A DNA stretch of 64,000 nucleotides from UBA2767 sp965228625 (GCA_965228625.1 OZ245829.1:434001-498000); one strand, 5' to 3'. Counted from the stretch's first letter, positions 17,520 to 26,137 are shown. The notes: a model not told the origin generated them from the sequence alone. A program made the numbers and translations.

Positions 17520-17817
17520 AAGTTCCCGGCAGCAGAATCCCGAATCGCACCGCGCGTTAACCAATGCGCAAGGTGAGACTGGCCGGCTCGCAATGGTTAC
17601 GGTAACCTTAACACTACCCATGCCCAAAAGATGCGGTGCGCGCATGGGAACTTGCTCAAGACGTATCTCACCGCCTCCCGTGTCTGGAAGACCCGGGCAG
17701 TAAAGCGCCCGGTCCGCAACGCGGCAGCGCATACAAAGACCATACAGGGAAACATGTCAGACGGCCCGATCGCCTGAGCGGGATCGGGAGGAGTGGCGCG
17801 TGCGTGGGGGGAATTCC
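17520..17817 (+). other. Palindrome-rich leader region before the micro-ORFs
   Basis: There is no convincing gene here. The region holds a perfect palindrome GGTTAC-G-GTAACC (17595-17607), an inverted repeat CCCATGC/GCATGGG (17617-17623 and 17642-17648), a CCGGGC/GCCCGG hairpin near 17693-17713 and CCCGATC/GATCGGG (17764-17770 and 17782-17788). GGGAGGAG at 17786-17793 may serve the ORF that follows. The structures could make a regulated mRNA leader. Confidence 0.4.
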
Positions 17818-17988
17818 ATGCGACACACGGAAGTGCTGATCATGGTGATTGCATTGCTGGCCAAGCGGCCGGACGCCATGGATGTCTTCCTCCCCGCACC
17901 GGAGCGATTGAGCATCTCGCAAATCTATGCGGGCACGCTGCACGGGCGACCGTTCCGCCTGTCCGCCAGAAAGGGAGAGAAGGCATGA
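17818..17988 (+). CDS. Micro-ORF, unknown function
   Basis: 56 residues from the ATG at 17818, with GGGGGGAA upstream. An alternative GTG start at 17800 is well spaced from GGGAGGAG and would add six residues. The product begins with a short hydrophobic stretch (EVLIMVIALLAKR) and ends basic (SARKGEKA). I recognise no family. Its stop overlaps the start of the next small ORF as ATGA, which favours real translation and coupling. The two together are followed by a good terminator, so they look like a genuine short operon. Confidence 0.5.
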   Translation: MRHTEVLIMVIALLAKRPDAMDVFLPAPERLSISQIYAGTLHGRPFRLSARKGEKA

Positions 17989-18185
17989 CATTCGCAGACC
18001 AGAACACTGAACAGTCCACGGGGCCATGGGCTCGCTGGTGGGAGGAAGTTTCCGCGCAGGCCCGGGCGCAACAACTCGAGAGCCTGGAGCACGGTCCGGC
18101 TATTCCCTGTCCCGCTCCGGCGGTCGGCCTGTCCCGCCTCATGCTGTTCGCGACCATGTTCCAGCCGTCAGGTGACATGCAATAG
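17985..18185 (+). CDS. Small hypothetical protein coupled to the preceding micro-ORF
   Basis: 66 residues, ATG at 17985 overlapping the previous stop (ATGA), with GGGAGAGAAGG upstream. The product is polar with two tryptophans close together (WARWWEEVSAQARAQQLESL), a probable amphipathic helix, then a short hydrophobic tail segment (GLSRLMLFATMF). I recognise no family. The coupling, the ribosome-binding site and the terminator 25 bp downstream support it as a real gene. Confidence 0.5.
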   Translation: MTFADQNTEQSTGPWARWWEEVSAQARAQQLESLEHGPAIPCPAPAVGLSRLMLFATMFQPSGDMQ

Positions 18186-18210
18186 ATCGCAACACACCTC
18201 AAGATCACGA

Positions 18211-18245
18211 AAGCGCGCCACGACCCGCTCGCGGCGCGCTTTTTC
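18211..18245 (+). terminator. Rho-independent terminator of the micro-ORF operon
   Basis: AAGCGCGCC (18211-18219) pairs perfectly with GGCGCGCTT (18233-18241) around a 13-nt loop, and the stem runs into a T-rich tract. It ends the transcript of the two small ORFs and faces the convergent DUF1428 gene. Confidence 0.8.
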
Positions 18246-18295
18246 TTTCTTTCCTATGTCTCGGGAAAATCAGTGCAGTCGTTGATCCTCCGCGG

Positions 18296-18649
18296 TCACG
18301 CGTCAACGATCATCTCGAAGCCGCCAAAGATCATCCGCTTGCCATCGAGCGGCGCCGATTTCATGTCCTTCGGCATGCGCGGATCCTCCATGATCTTCGG
18401 CAAGGCGTCGTCACGCACCGCTTTGGACGGCCAGGTGACCCATGAGAACACAACGGTTTCGTCCGGCTCAAGCAGAACGGCCGTGTGCATCGAATTGACC
18501 TTTCCCTCCGGCACGTCGTCGCCCCAGCATTCGGCCACCGTGAGCGCGCCGTGGTCCTTGAAGATCACCGAGACATCCTCGGCAAACTTCCGGTATTCAT
18601 CCTTCTTTGCCGTTGGCACGGCCAGCAGATACCCATCCACATAGGTCAT
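18296..18649 (-). CDS. DUF1428 family protein
   Basis: 117 residues, ATG. It matches the DUF1428 family over its full length: MTYVDGYLLAVP start, AECWGDDVPEGKV, FSWVTWPSKAVRD, MEDPRM and the end motif GKRMIFGGFEMIVD. The fold is a dimeric ferredoxin-like barrel of unknown activity. It is the last gene of a TetR-VOC-DUF1428 operon with gaps of only 14 and 15 bp, so it is probably induced by the same small molecule. Confidence 0.9.
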   Translation of the reverse strand: MTYVDGYLLAVPTAKKDEYRKFAEDVSVIFKDHGALTVAECWGDDVPEGKVNSMHTAVLLEPDETVVFSWVTWPSKAVRDDALPKIMEDPRMPKDMKSAPLDGKRMIFGGFEMIVDA

Positions 18650-18664
18650 GTTTTTTCCCTCCTG

Positions 18665-19135
18665 TTACGAACCGTGAAACGCGGTTTCCAGCGCCGCGAT
18701 GTCGATCTTGCGCATCTGCATCATTGCGTCGCGCGCCCGTCCGGCGGCCGCCTTGTCGTCCGCCTCCATCATCTCGGGCAGAACCTCGGGGATGATCTGC
18801 CAGGACACCCCGAATCTATCGATCAGCCAGGCGCACATGTGCTCCTCGCCACCGCCCTCGAGCAACGCGTCCCACAAGCGATCCGTTTCCGCCTGGTCCT
18901 TGGTGAGCACGGAGATGGATGCGGCCGGCGTGTGCTTGTACATCGGGCCGCCGTTGAGGGTCATATAGGGCGCGCCCGCGAGCGTGAACTCGACGACCAA
19001 TGCGGGCTGGTCCGGCACCGGATAAGACGCGCTCTCGATGAAGCTCTCAGGCAACAGCGACACATAGAAGTTCGCGGCATCCTCTCCTTCCTTGTCGAAC
19101 CAGAGGCAGGTTCGCACTTTCGGTTTCTCTGACAT
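18665..19135 (-). CDS. VOC-superfamily (PhnB-like) protein
   Basis: 156 residues, ATG. The sequence is of the PhnB / 3-demethylubiquinone methyltransferase-like group of the vicinal oxygen chelate fold: CLWFDKEGEDAANFYVSLLP, ALVVEFTLAGAPYMTLNGGP, CAWLIDRFGVSWQIIPE and the C-terminal DAMMQMRKIDIAALE. These proteins are small dimers; the activity of most is unknown. It is the middle gene of the TetR-controlled operon. Together with DUF1428 it suggests a response to a xenobiotic or metabolite, but this is inference only. Confidence 0.88.
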   Translation of the reverse strand: MSEKPKVRTCLWFDKEGEDAANFYVSLLPESFIESASYPVPDQPALVVEFTLAGAPYMTLNGGPMYKHTPAASISVLTKDQAETDRLWDALLEGGGEEHMCAWLIDRFGVSWQIIPEVLPEMMEADDKAAAGRARDAMMQMRKIDIAALETAFHGS

Positions 19136-19149
19136 CGTCTGACTCCCTC

Positions 19150-19776
19150 CTACTCAGGTGTTTGAAACAGAGCCTCGATGTACCGTTTCAAGTGATCGAC
19201 GCTCTCGCGCGCCACCGCGCGGTTCCCCGTGGCCTTGGCAAGAATGAAGGCGCCCTGCAGGACGGCCTGGGTGTGTTTGGCGAGGCTCGCAGCGGTCCAG
19301 TCGGCATTGAGGCCGCGATCGCTCATCGCCGCCTCGATGTCCGGTTCGAGCGTCGCGGCATGTCCGAAGATGCTCGCAGCGCAGGCGTCGCGGATCATCG
19401 GATTTGAACCGTAGGTCTCCTGAACCATGGTGCCGACAAGACATGTGAATTCGGCGAGATCACCCTCGATGATCGACTTGCGGAAATCGACATAGGCCAG
19501 CACGCGCTCCAGCGGATCGGCGTGGTCATGATACGGCGCGCTCGCGAAGAACGCCGTGGTTGTCTCGGCCCAGAACGCTGCGGCAGCGACGCCCAGCGCC
19601 TCCTTGCTCTCGAAATGATGGAAAAACGCGCCCTTGGTGACCCCGGCCGCCTTACACAGATCATCGACCGTCGTGGCCGCGAACCCCCGGGACCGGATGA
19701 CGTCGCGGGCAGACTCCAGCAGACGGGTCCGCGCATCTCCCCGTTCCGGCTGAAGCTTGGTGGGTCTGGGCATCAT
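19150..19776 (-). CDS. TetR-family transcriptional repressor
   Basis: 208 residues from the ATG at 19776. A TTG start at 19812 is rejected because that codon is itself part of the likely -35 box and the operator would lie inside the gene. The N-terminal helix-turn-helix spans residues about 10-55 (LLESARDVIRSRGFAATTVDDLCKAAGVT, then GAFFHHFESKEAL), and the ligand-binding domain includes the TetR_C-type ending. It is first in an operon with a VOC protein and a DUF1428 protein and should repress the operon through the palindrome just upstream. Confidence 0.9.
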   Translation of the reverse strand: MMPRPTKLQPERGDARTRLLESARDVIRSRGFAATTVDDLCKAAGVTKGAFFHHFESKEALGVAAAAFWAETTTAFFASAPYHDHADPLERVLAYVDFRKSIIEGDLAEFTCLVGTMVQETYGSNPMIRDACAASIFGHAATLEPDIEAAMSDRGLNADWTAASLAKHTQAVLQGAFILAKATGNRAVARESVDHLKRYIEALFQTPE

Positions 19777-19782
19777 GATGAA

Positions 19783-19812
19783 TTCATACCAATCAGTTGG
19801 TATGTACGTCAA
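19783..19812 (-). promoter_or_regulatory. Promoter with embedded TetR operator
   Basis: On the minus strand, TTGACG (19812-19807), an 18-bp spacer and TATGAA (19788-19783) make a sigma-70-type promoter. The spacer and -10 are covered by a perfect operator, ATACCAA-TCAG-TTGGTAT (19786-19803, written on the plus strand), of the usual TetR form. Transcription would begin near 19776, at the start codon itself, so the mRNA may be leaderless. Confidence 0.7.
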
Positions 19813-19872
19813 TGGTCGGGTCTTGGTTTTTGCCTCGGGTGCACCGGTTCCAACCGTGCAATCCGCAGAAAC

Positions 19873-20430
19873 CTATCGCCCGCGGCATATGGGCAATGCG
19901 TCGAAACCCGGAAGAACCTCTGCGGCAAAGTAAGGATAGAGCGTTGCCACACCTATGATGGCGGCAGCAATTGAACTGATCAGTACGCCGCCGGCTGCAA
20001 TGTCTTTGGCGAAACGGACGGTTTCGTTGCGCTCCGGAGAGACCACATCGCACAAATGCTCAAGCGCCGTGTTGGCCGCTTCCGCAAACCAGACCCAGCA
20101 GATGGATACAAAGATCCACCTCCAATCCGAATAATCGATCCCGAGCCAAATGGACACCGCCACGGCAACGAAGGTCGCGGCCAGGTGAAGCCGGGCGTTG
20201 TGCTCGTTGCGAACCATCCGTCGCAGCCCATCGATGGCGAAAGCAAAGCTCCTCAGGCGCGCACGCCACGTGAAGACAGTGTCCGGGCGGCGGACGGCGA
20301 TGCGCCGTGGTTCCGCGCCGTGAAGACGCCAGGTCAGCGGATTGTCTTTTTCAAATGCGGTCAACCGCACCGCGCGAAAGGCAAGTGCGGCACTTGCGAT
20401 CAGGAACGAAAGCGCGATGCAGCACACCAT
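19873..20430 (-). CDS. dgkA: Diacylglycerol/undecaprenol kinase (DgkA family) with N-terminal extension
   Basis: 185 residues, ATG with TGAGGA upstream. The DgkA domain occupies residues about 58-175: a basic amphipathic start (WRARLRSFAFAIDGLRRM), NEHNARLHLAA, then WFAEAANTALEHLCD, which carries the catalytic glutamates, and AKDIAAGGVLISS. Three transmembrane helices are visible. The first 57 residues add an extra hydrophobic helix and a basic stretch not found in minimal DgkA. The enzyme phosphorylates a membrane lipid alcohol, diacylglycerol or undecaprenol. It starts 9 bp after the stop of the linalool dehydratase-like membrane protein gene and is the last gene of the envelope operon. Confidence 0.88.
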   Translation of the reverse strand: MVCCIALSFLIASAALAFRAVRLTAFEKDNPLTWRLHGAEPRRIAVRRPDTVFTWRARLRSFAFAIDGLRRMVRNEHNARLHLAATFVAVAVSIWLGIDYSDWRWIFVSICWVWFAEAANTALEHLCDVVSPERNETVRFAKDIAAGGVLISSIAAAIIGVATLYPYFAAEVLPGFDALPICRGR

Positions 20431-20439
20431 GGGAATTCC

Positions 20440-22410
20440 TCAGGACGCCGGTACCACGCGCAAATGGGTGCGGCCGCTCAATGGCAGATTGAGCCGTGCT
20501 TGGCCAGCGTTGTCTGACGTAACGCGAGTTTCCTGACCGAAGTCGACGATGTATGACCGCCGGGGGACGAGCCCCGCTATCGTGATGTTCTTGAATGCGC
20601 CGTTTCTATCGGCTCGAAGAACCGCGCAGAGCCCCTCACCCTTCACATGTGCTGCCGCAACGAGCACGTCGGGATACGGGACCTCCTTGATATATGGTCC
20701 CTGCCGCAGGGACGCTTGCCGCCCGGCCACCAATGCATGAAATGCGCCCGGTTTGCTGTATCGCGCCATCAACTCGACGGCATGTGCCCACAACGACGCA
20801 TTCAAGCGATGCGCGACGCCGGTCGACGCGGAAATCGGGCATTCGGTATCGAGGAGTTCGAGCAGTTGACCGGCCGCTTCCGTGTCGCCCATCTCCACTG
20901 CTGCGGCCGCAGTTGCGGCATAGCTTGATGCGCGCGAGAAACCATAGTTCCCGACATCGACCGGCCAGAGCACATCCTGCCAGGATCGCCCCTTGAGATT
21001 GTACTTCAAGGTCTCCCATTGCCGTTTCGCAATATCCGGCAATACCGCATTGAGAAAGAGACACGGGAAAGCCTGCATGACGGCGCCGCCAAGCCGCCGC
21101 GCGCTGAGCCCGGTAAGGGTTGAGCGAAACGGAACAAGCGACCCGTCAGCCGCAACAAACTGGGATTCCAGCTGATGCCGGAAAGCAGGAGCGATCTCGT
21201 CCCAATTCGACGTACCCGCTGCCCGGTCGTGCGCCCTGATGGCCGAGACCGAAATCAGATTGCACAGCGGATAGATCCAATTGGGCTCACAGGCGAGCAG
21301 GCCATGTTTCGCCGTCCGGTATGATTTGCAAAGCACGTCGATGAGGCATTGCTCGGAATAGACAAACTCATCCCCGGACGGGTGTTGAAACACGAGGACC
21401 GCCTGCGCGTCCGAATGTGCGGCACGCGATGCATTGCGGCGGAAAGCGAGCTGACCAGCCAGGAATCCCGTCAGCATGATGTTGTCGCGGGGGATGGGAT
21501 CGGCCTCGACACAGAGGTTGCCCCACAAATTTTCCAGTTGCCAGTAGCGCCACAGCCGATAGTCCTGTTGCTTGGCAATCAGGTTCTGCTGCGCAAGTTC
21601 GAGATATCCCGAGAACGCCGGAAGATGGACCGCCTGAGCCATGGAAAGCGCATAGGACATGAAGTTGACCTGGTAGCGCACGGCCGCAGTCTGGAACTGA
21701 TCGATCCATTCAAACCCCTTGAAGGTGTCGACCGGCTGCAGCGCTCGGTCCAGCAGCAGCCGCATCAATCGCAACTCGTCCGGACTGAGCTCCGCGTTTG
21801 CCGGAAGTGGACTGGTCGACGTCACGCGCGCCGCGCAGACCGATTTCAGATGATCGTTGAGCCTGGCACGGTGGTGGAGGCCTCGCCGCCGACCCCACAT
21901 GGACCATCCCCCGACAATGAACAAGGCGATCAGGATTCCAAGGGCCACGGACTGGACCGCACCGTCCCACGTTGCATGATCCCCGCCATCAGGAAAGAAG
22001 GCGCTGCCAACCGCACTCGACAGCCAGACAAATGCCGGAAGAACGGCATTGCCGGTGGCGAACCAGATCACCAGAGCCAGGACAAACAGCAGTGCGCAGA
22101 GTCCGAACAGACCCAACGCAACGACTTGCAGCGAATGCGCGGGGTCGGCCCAGAAAAGGAAGCCTCCACCCGGCGCCATCAGGCCGAGGGAAAAGGCACT
22201 CGCGCGCGGATCATCGGAAACGATCGTCAGGCTCCCTGCAGCCGCCAGGATGCAAACGTATCCAGCGAGCATTTGCATCTGCCTGATCCGCAACGTCCCG
22301 TTCATCAGCCTGCCGGCCGGAGGGAACGCGAGTGTGGTTGTGTCGCGATCCAACAGAACCTGAGCCGTTGCGGCACATTCAGGGTTGTTGTCCATTCGCC
22401 GGCGGTACAT
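20440..22410 (-). CDS. Membrane protein with linalool dehydratase/isomerase-like domain
   Basis: 656 residues, ATG (a start at residue 6 is also possible). Four transmembrane helices lie at residues about 46-66, 95-118, 121-140 and 152-170. Residues about 215-560 resemble the linalool dehydratase/isomerase (Ldi) alpha/alpha barrel of Castellaniella: WIDQFQTAAVRYQ (Asp237, Tyr246), YWQLENLWGN, DPIPRDNIMLTG, and LLACEPNWIYPLCN, which keeps the paired cysteines (374 and 383) of the active site. The position of the Ldi histidine (MYKGH) is Phe here (MLTGF). A C-terminal beta-rich domain follows. The natural substrate is unknown; Ldi-family enzymes act on allylic terpene alcohols. Its operon partner is a lipid-alcohol kinase, which makes an isoprenoid substrate attractive but unproven. 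Confidence 0.72.
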   Translation of the reverse strand: MYRRRMDNNPECAATAQVLLDRDTTTLAFPPAGRLMNGTLRIRQMQMLAGYVCILAAAGSLTIVSDDPRASAFSLGLMAPGGGFLFWADPAHSLQVVALGLFGLCALLFVLALVIWFATGNAVLPAFVWLSSAVGSAFFPDGGDHATWDGAVQSVALGILIALFIVGGWSMWGRRRGLHHRARLNDHLKSVCAARVTSTSPLPANAELSPDELRLMRLLLDRALQPVDTFKGFEWIDQFQTAAVRYQVNFMSYALSMAQAVHLPAFSGYLELAQQNLIAKQQDYRLWRYWQLENLWGNLCVEADPIPRDNIMLTGFLAGQLAFRRNASRAAHSDAQAVLVFQHPSGDEFVYSEQCLIDVLCKSYRTAKHGLLACEPNWIYPLCNLISVSAIRAHDRAAGTSNWDEIAPAFRHQLESQFVAADGSLVPFRSTLTGLSARRLGGAVMQAFPCLFLNAVLPDIAKRQWETLKYNLKGRSWQDVLWPVDVGNYGFSRASSYAATAAAAVEMGDTEAAGQLLELLDTECPISASTGVAHRLNASLWAHAVELMARYSKPGAFHALVAGRQASLRQGPYIKEVPYPDVLVAAAHVKGEGLCAVLRADRNGAFKNITIAGLVPRRSYIVDFGQETRVTSDNAGQARLNLPLSGRTHLRVVPAS

Positions 22411-22465
22411 GCACAGCGTTGTGGCTTCACGCGTTGCAGACTTTCACCGGTTCCCTAGGACTCTT

Positions 22466-23710
22466 TCAGGGTTTCTTCGCAGATTTTTCTGAGTCCGGAT
22501 GAACGGTGTTCCAGGCCGAGTAGAGAGTCGAGTGGAGGAGCTGGATCTGCTCGCCGAACCGTACGACCACGAGATCCTTGTCGGGCACCAGGTAGACCAC
22601 CTGACCGCGGCTGCCGAACATGTAAGAAAACGGTCCCTGAAGGTTCTCGTCCTTGCGGTCGAGCACGTTGTGATACAGGTGCAGACCGTAATGCCCGTTT
22701 TGTATCTCGCGATACGTCAGATGCTGCCCGAGGAAGTGCTTCCACAGTTCATCGGGAAGAAACGACCCACTCTCGCCGCCGTTCCTGATCAGGAATATGC
22801 CGACGCGCATCCAGTCCATGGGCGTCGCGTAGAGACAGCAATAGGCGGTCACCGGAGATGCGGCGCCGTGGCGGCGCCAGTAGGCCGGTCCGGCGCCCGC
22901 CGGTTGCCAGATCTTGTCGCTCAGGAGTGTCTCGACCGGCTTCCCGTAGACGGTCTCCAGCAACCGCGCCAGGATGGATGTGTTGACGTTCTGGTACTTG
23001 TATCGGTCGCGCTCCTGCGCACCGATGCGCAGGCTGTCGGCAATGTCCCCAATGCCGAGCATATGCAGCCGCGCCATCGGTCCGAACGGATTCATGCGCA
23101 TGGCTTCGATATCTTTCACACCCTGCCCGACCGTGTCCTTCGCATCATCCGCCTCGAAGACTACGCCGCTCCTCATTCTCAGGAACGCCAGAACGGGTGT
23201 TCGGCGCAGCTCGTCATTGCCGAGCGTCGGAAGATAGGCCCCGATCGGATCGGACAGGTTCGCGATCTTGCGGTCGGCGTGCGCGCGCAGCACCAGCGCG
23301 CCAATCAGGCTCTTGATCATTGAGTAGGAATTGAAGCGTGCACCGGCGCCGACACCGTCCGCGTAATGCTCCAACTTCAAAACGCCACCCTGATAAACGA
23401 GCAGCGCCTTTCCCGCCTTTTCCGCGAACAGACGTTCAGCCATGCCGTTCAGGTTCCGTGTTCGGCTGTTCGGGTCACGTTTGAGCGATGAGGCTTTCCC
23501 GCCATCGACTGTCGCGAAGTTCCCATTGGCCGGCCAACCGGGTTCGGGATATCGCTCGGTGAGCAGGCGTGGCAGATACGGCGCGTAAAACAACGCCGCC
23601 GTTATGCACGCGACGATGACGGCGCCCGCAAGCAGGAGCCAGCGAAAGACCCGGCGGCGGCGCGGGACCGTGCCGTTGTCGGATCCAGCGGGCAACCGAG
23701 ATTGTGTCAT
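22466..23710 (-). CDS. Membrane-anchored serine hydrolase, class C beta-lactamase family
   Basis: 414 residues, ATG. A basic start is followed by one transmembrane helix (residues 22-42), so the catalytic domain would face the periplasm. The SxxK motif is S130-M-I-K133 within NSYSMIKSLIG, and the Tyr-x-Asn element is YQN in YKYQNVNTSIL. The family includes DD-peptidases, esterases and beta-lactamases; the closest described form is the 6-aminohexanoate-hydrolase/EstB type. It lies 55 bp upstream of the Ldi-like gene and 111 bp downstream of the sensor kinase, in the same direction. A CreBC-like system upstream suggests expression under cell-wall stress (inference). Confidence 0.85.
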   Translation of the reverse strand: MTQSRLPAGSDNGTVPRRRRVFRWLLLAGAVIVACITAALFYAPYLPRLLTERYPEPGWPANGNFATVDGGKASSLKRDPNSRTRNLNGMAERLFAEKAGKALLVYQGGVLKLEHYADGVGAGARFNSYSMIKSLIGALVLRAHADRKIANLSDPIGAYLPTLGNDELRRTPVLAFLRMRSGVVFEADDAKDTVGQGVKDIEAMRMNPFGPMARLHMLGIGDIADSLRIGAQERDRYKYQNVNTSILARLLETVYGKPVETLLSDKIWQPAGAGPAYWRRHGAASPVTAYCCLYATPMDWMRVGIFLIRNGGESGSFLPDELWKHFLGQHLTYREIQNGHYGLHLYHNVLDRKDENLQGPFSYMFGSRGQVVYLVPDKDLVVVRFGEQIQLLHSTLYSAWNTVHPDSEKSAKKP

Positions 23711-23821
23711 TGCTTTCGATCACCCTCAGCCCGGCGACCGGTCAGCGTGATTTCAGCAATAACCGGAAGATGATCGGAACTGACACGCATTCCGATACGC
23801 AACTGATCGCACCTGCTCACG

Positions 23822-25405
23822 CTAGACGTCCTTCGGGACGCGGATTTCGAAAGTCGCACCTTGTTCAGACGGAACCAGCGCGATTGTGCCGCCGTGGGCG
23901 TGGAGTATCGTGCGGGCGATCCCGAGGCCCATACCGGTCCCGCCATGCTCGCGCCTGGTCGTGAAGAACGCGTCGAATATCTTGGGCTTGTTGTGCTCGG
24001 TAATGCCGTCGCCGTCGTCATTCACCGTCAGCACCAGATCCGACACATCCTCATCCAGTCTGATCGACACGTGCTTCGCATTGTGTTGAACCGCGTTGTC
24101 GAGGAGATGGGAGACGACGATCGCCAAGTTCTCCGACGACATCGGAATCGGCGCGTCGCGCTCTCCATGAATCTCGACGTCAATCGACGGGAAAGCACTT
24201 CCGATATCATCACGCATCTGCTGCAGGCTTGAACTCCCGATTGCATGGGGCCCGTCTGCCTTGGCCAGCTCGCGAAGGCGCTGCAGCAATACGGACAGGC
24301 GCTGTGTGTCGTCGATGATGTTGTTGAAGAACCGATTGCGTTCCTGTGGCTTCATCCTGGTTTCGGAATCGCGCAACAGCTCCGCCGCACCCTGGATCGA
24401 CGTCAACGGCGACTTGAGTTCGTGTGAGACGTGGGCGGCAAAGTTCGCGATAAAATCCGACCGCTCGAACAGACTGCGGGCCATCGCAAAGAAGCTGTTG
24501 GCGAGTTGTGCGATCTCCCTTGTGCCATTGTGCGCCAGGGGACGGATCGCGGTGCGATCTCCCTCCTTGATCGCATCCGTGCGCGCGATGAGCTCAATCA
24601 GCGGACGCGTAACCGTGCGCAGGAAAATCATGCCGATGACAACCGCCGCCAGAACGACGGCGAGGGCCGCGAAGAAAACATTGCGGCGCTCGCCATACAA
24701 GTACTTCACAATGTTCCGGGGCGTCCGCGAGGCGTAAACAACACCTGCGACCCGTCCATCGACAATCACCGGCAGCGCGGTGAATACGCGAACCGTGGTT
24801 CCCCGGCTGATTGAATACACCGGCGGCGCCGGATTATCGGATATGCGCTCGCGCAATACGCTGGCGTACTTGCCGTTGAGCGCCGCCGAAACCTCCGCGA
24901 CATGTGCAAGAGAAAGACCGACATCGCCTCGCCCGACGATGATTCGCCCCTGGGGATCGAGAATTCGGAATCCCGCCAGCGTCAATTTCTGGGTTTCCTG
25001 CACAAGCGGATTGAGCTGAATGCCGATCGACCTGTATTGCGGACCCAGTTCATCGACCGCCATCGTGGCGTCGGGACGCGGCCCCTTTATGTTGTCGCGT
25101 GAAAGATCGATTGTCGGAAGCTGCGGGGTATATCGTTGCAACGGCCGCGGACGGGCACTCTCCGCCTGCACGGCACCGAGCCTGATCCCGTCGGGCAAGT
25201 CCGCCCTCACCTGTTCCGAGAACGCCGCGGCGAGCACCGCACTTTGCGCGATGAGCTCGCTTTCGGTCTGACGTACCAGCTCGTTTTCGAACAGGCGAAA
25301 GAAAATCAGTCCGGCCAGCGGCAGGATCAACATCGCCGCCAGGACGGCGAAGACCACCATGCCGAGCGTCGGACGCCACTTTCTTGCTGCGCTTGGTTTT
25401 GCCAC
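23822..25405 (-). CDS. CreC-like sensor histidine kinase
   Basis: 527 residues; GTG directly after the response-regulator stop codon. One transmembrane helix (residues 14-37), a periplasmic sensor domain (about 38-242), a second helix (243-263), HAMP (264-316), a HisKA domain with the phospho-acceptor His328 in HVSHELKSPLTS, and a HATPase domain ending with the G boxes GGTGMGLGIARTI. The layout and the long sensor domain match CreC and related ChvG-like kinases. With the regulator gene it forms the signalling part of the envelope operon. The signal is unknown; CreBC in enterics and Pseudomonas responds to growth conditions and PBP4 loss. Confidence 0.9.
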   Translation of the reverse strand: MAKPSAARKWRPTLGMVVFAVLAAMLILPLAGLIFFRLFENELVRQTESELIAQSAVLAAAFSEQVRADLPDGIRLGAVQAESARPRPLQRYTPQLPTIDLSRDNIKGPRPDATMAVDELGPQYRSIGIQLNPLVQETQKLTLAGFRILDPQGRIIVGRGDVGLSLAHVAEVSAALNGKYASVLRERISDNPAPPVYSISRGTTVRVFTALPVIVDGRVAGVVYASRTPRNIVKYLYGERRNVFFAALAVVLAAVVIGMIFLRTVTRPLIELIARTDAIKEGDRTAIRPLAHNGTREIAQLANSFFAMARSLFERSDFIANFAAHVSHELKSPLTSIQGAAELLRDSETRMKPQERNRFFNNIIDDTQRLSVLLQRLRELAKADGPHAIGSSSLQQMRDDIGSAFPSIDVEIHGERDAPIPMSSENLAIVVSHLLDNAVQHNAKHVSIRLDEDVSDLVLTVNDDGDGITEHNKPKIFDAFFTTRREHGGTGMGLGIARTILHAHGGTIALVPSEQGATFEIRVPKDV

Positions 25406-26107
25406 CTATTCGGTCTCGCATGCGCTGAGGCGAAAGCCGATCCCGTGCACGGTCTCGATAGCGGATTTGCAGCCGGCAGAGGAGAACTTTGCCCGGATGT
25501 TCCGGATATGGCTGTCGACCGTGCGGTCCGCGACGTGAATGTTATGACTGTAGGCCATGTTGATGATCTGCTCGCGCGTGAACACAATTGCCGGCCGCGC
25601 CATCAGGCCTTTCATGATCGCGAACTCGATCGCGGTCAGGTTCAACGCCGTACCGTTGAATTCCGCGATGTGTCGCGCCGCGTCCAGTGTCAGCCCGCCA
25701 TGTACGAACGCCTGCTCGCCGTGCTCCTCATCCGGCGTCCGTTTCGACAGCCGTTTGAGGATGGTGCGAACGCGCGCCACCAGTTCGCGTGGGCTGAATG
25801 GCTTGGTGACGTAGTCGTCCCCGCCGAGTTCAAGACCCAGAATGCGGTCGATTTCCTCATCCCGTGCGGAAAGAAACAGGATCGGGGTTTCCGACGATTT
25901 GCGGATCTCCCGGCACATCTCCAGACCGTCCATTTCCGGCATGCCGACGTCCAGAACGATCAGGTCCGGGCTCTCCCTGGAGAACATCTCGAGCCCCTCA
26001 CGCCCGTCGCGGGCGACGACCACCGAATGGCCGGCCTGCTTCAGCGCAAAGGAAATCACTTCCTGGATATGCGGGTCGTCGTCTACGACAAGTATATGAT
26101 GCGTCAC
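25406..26107 (-). CDS. CreB-like OmpR-family response regulator
   Basis: 233 residues, ATG. The receiver domain (residues 1-120) has the acidic pair DDD near 10, the phospho-acceptor Asp53 in LIVLDVGMPEMDG, Ser/Ala at ARDEE and Lys in DYVTKPFSPRELVARVR. The C-terminal winged helix carries HVADRTVDSHIRNIRAKF. The receiver and linker (RILGLELGGDDYVTKPFSP) are close to CreB. It immediately precedes its sensor kinase with no gap. A CreB box (two TTCAC half-sites) was not found upstream of the operon, so its target sites are unknown. Confidence 0.92.
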   Translation of the reverse strand: MTHHILVVDDDPHIQEVISFALKQAGHSVVVARDGREGLEMFSRESPDLIVLDVGMPEMDGLEMCREIRKSSETPILFLSARDEEIDRILGLELGGDDYVTKPFSPRELVARVRTILKRLSKRTPDEEHGEQAFVHGGLTLDAARHIAEFNGTALNLTAIEFAIMKGLMARPAIVFTREQIINMAYSHNIHVADRTVDSHIRNIRAKFSSAGCKSAIETVHGIGFRLSACETE

Positions 26108-26137
26108 GTTTGTGCCCCTGCTGCCGCTTGCCGGCGG

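Noticed and set aside
17557..17607. TTAACC and GGTTACGGTAACCTTAA as CtrA sites
   Set aside because: The spacing does not fit TTAA-N7-TTAA; only the palindrome is reported.
21349..22458. Plus-strand open frame of 369 codons
   Set aside because: It is antisense to the Ldi-like membrane protein, with a low-complexity Arg/Gln-rich product.
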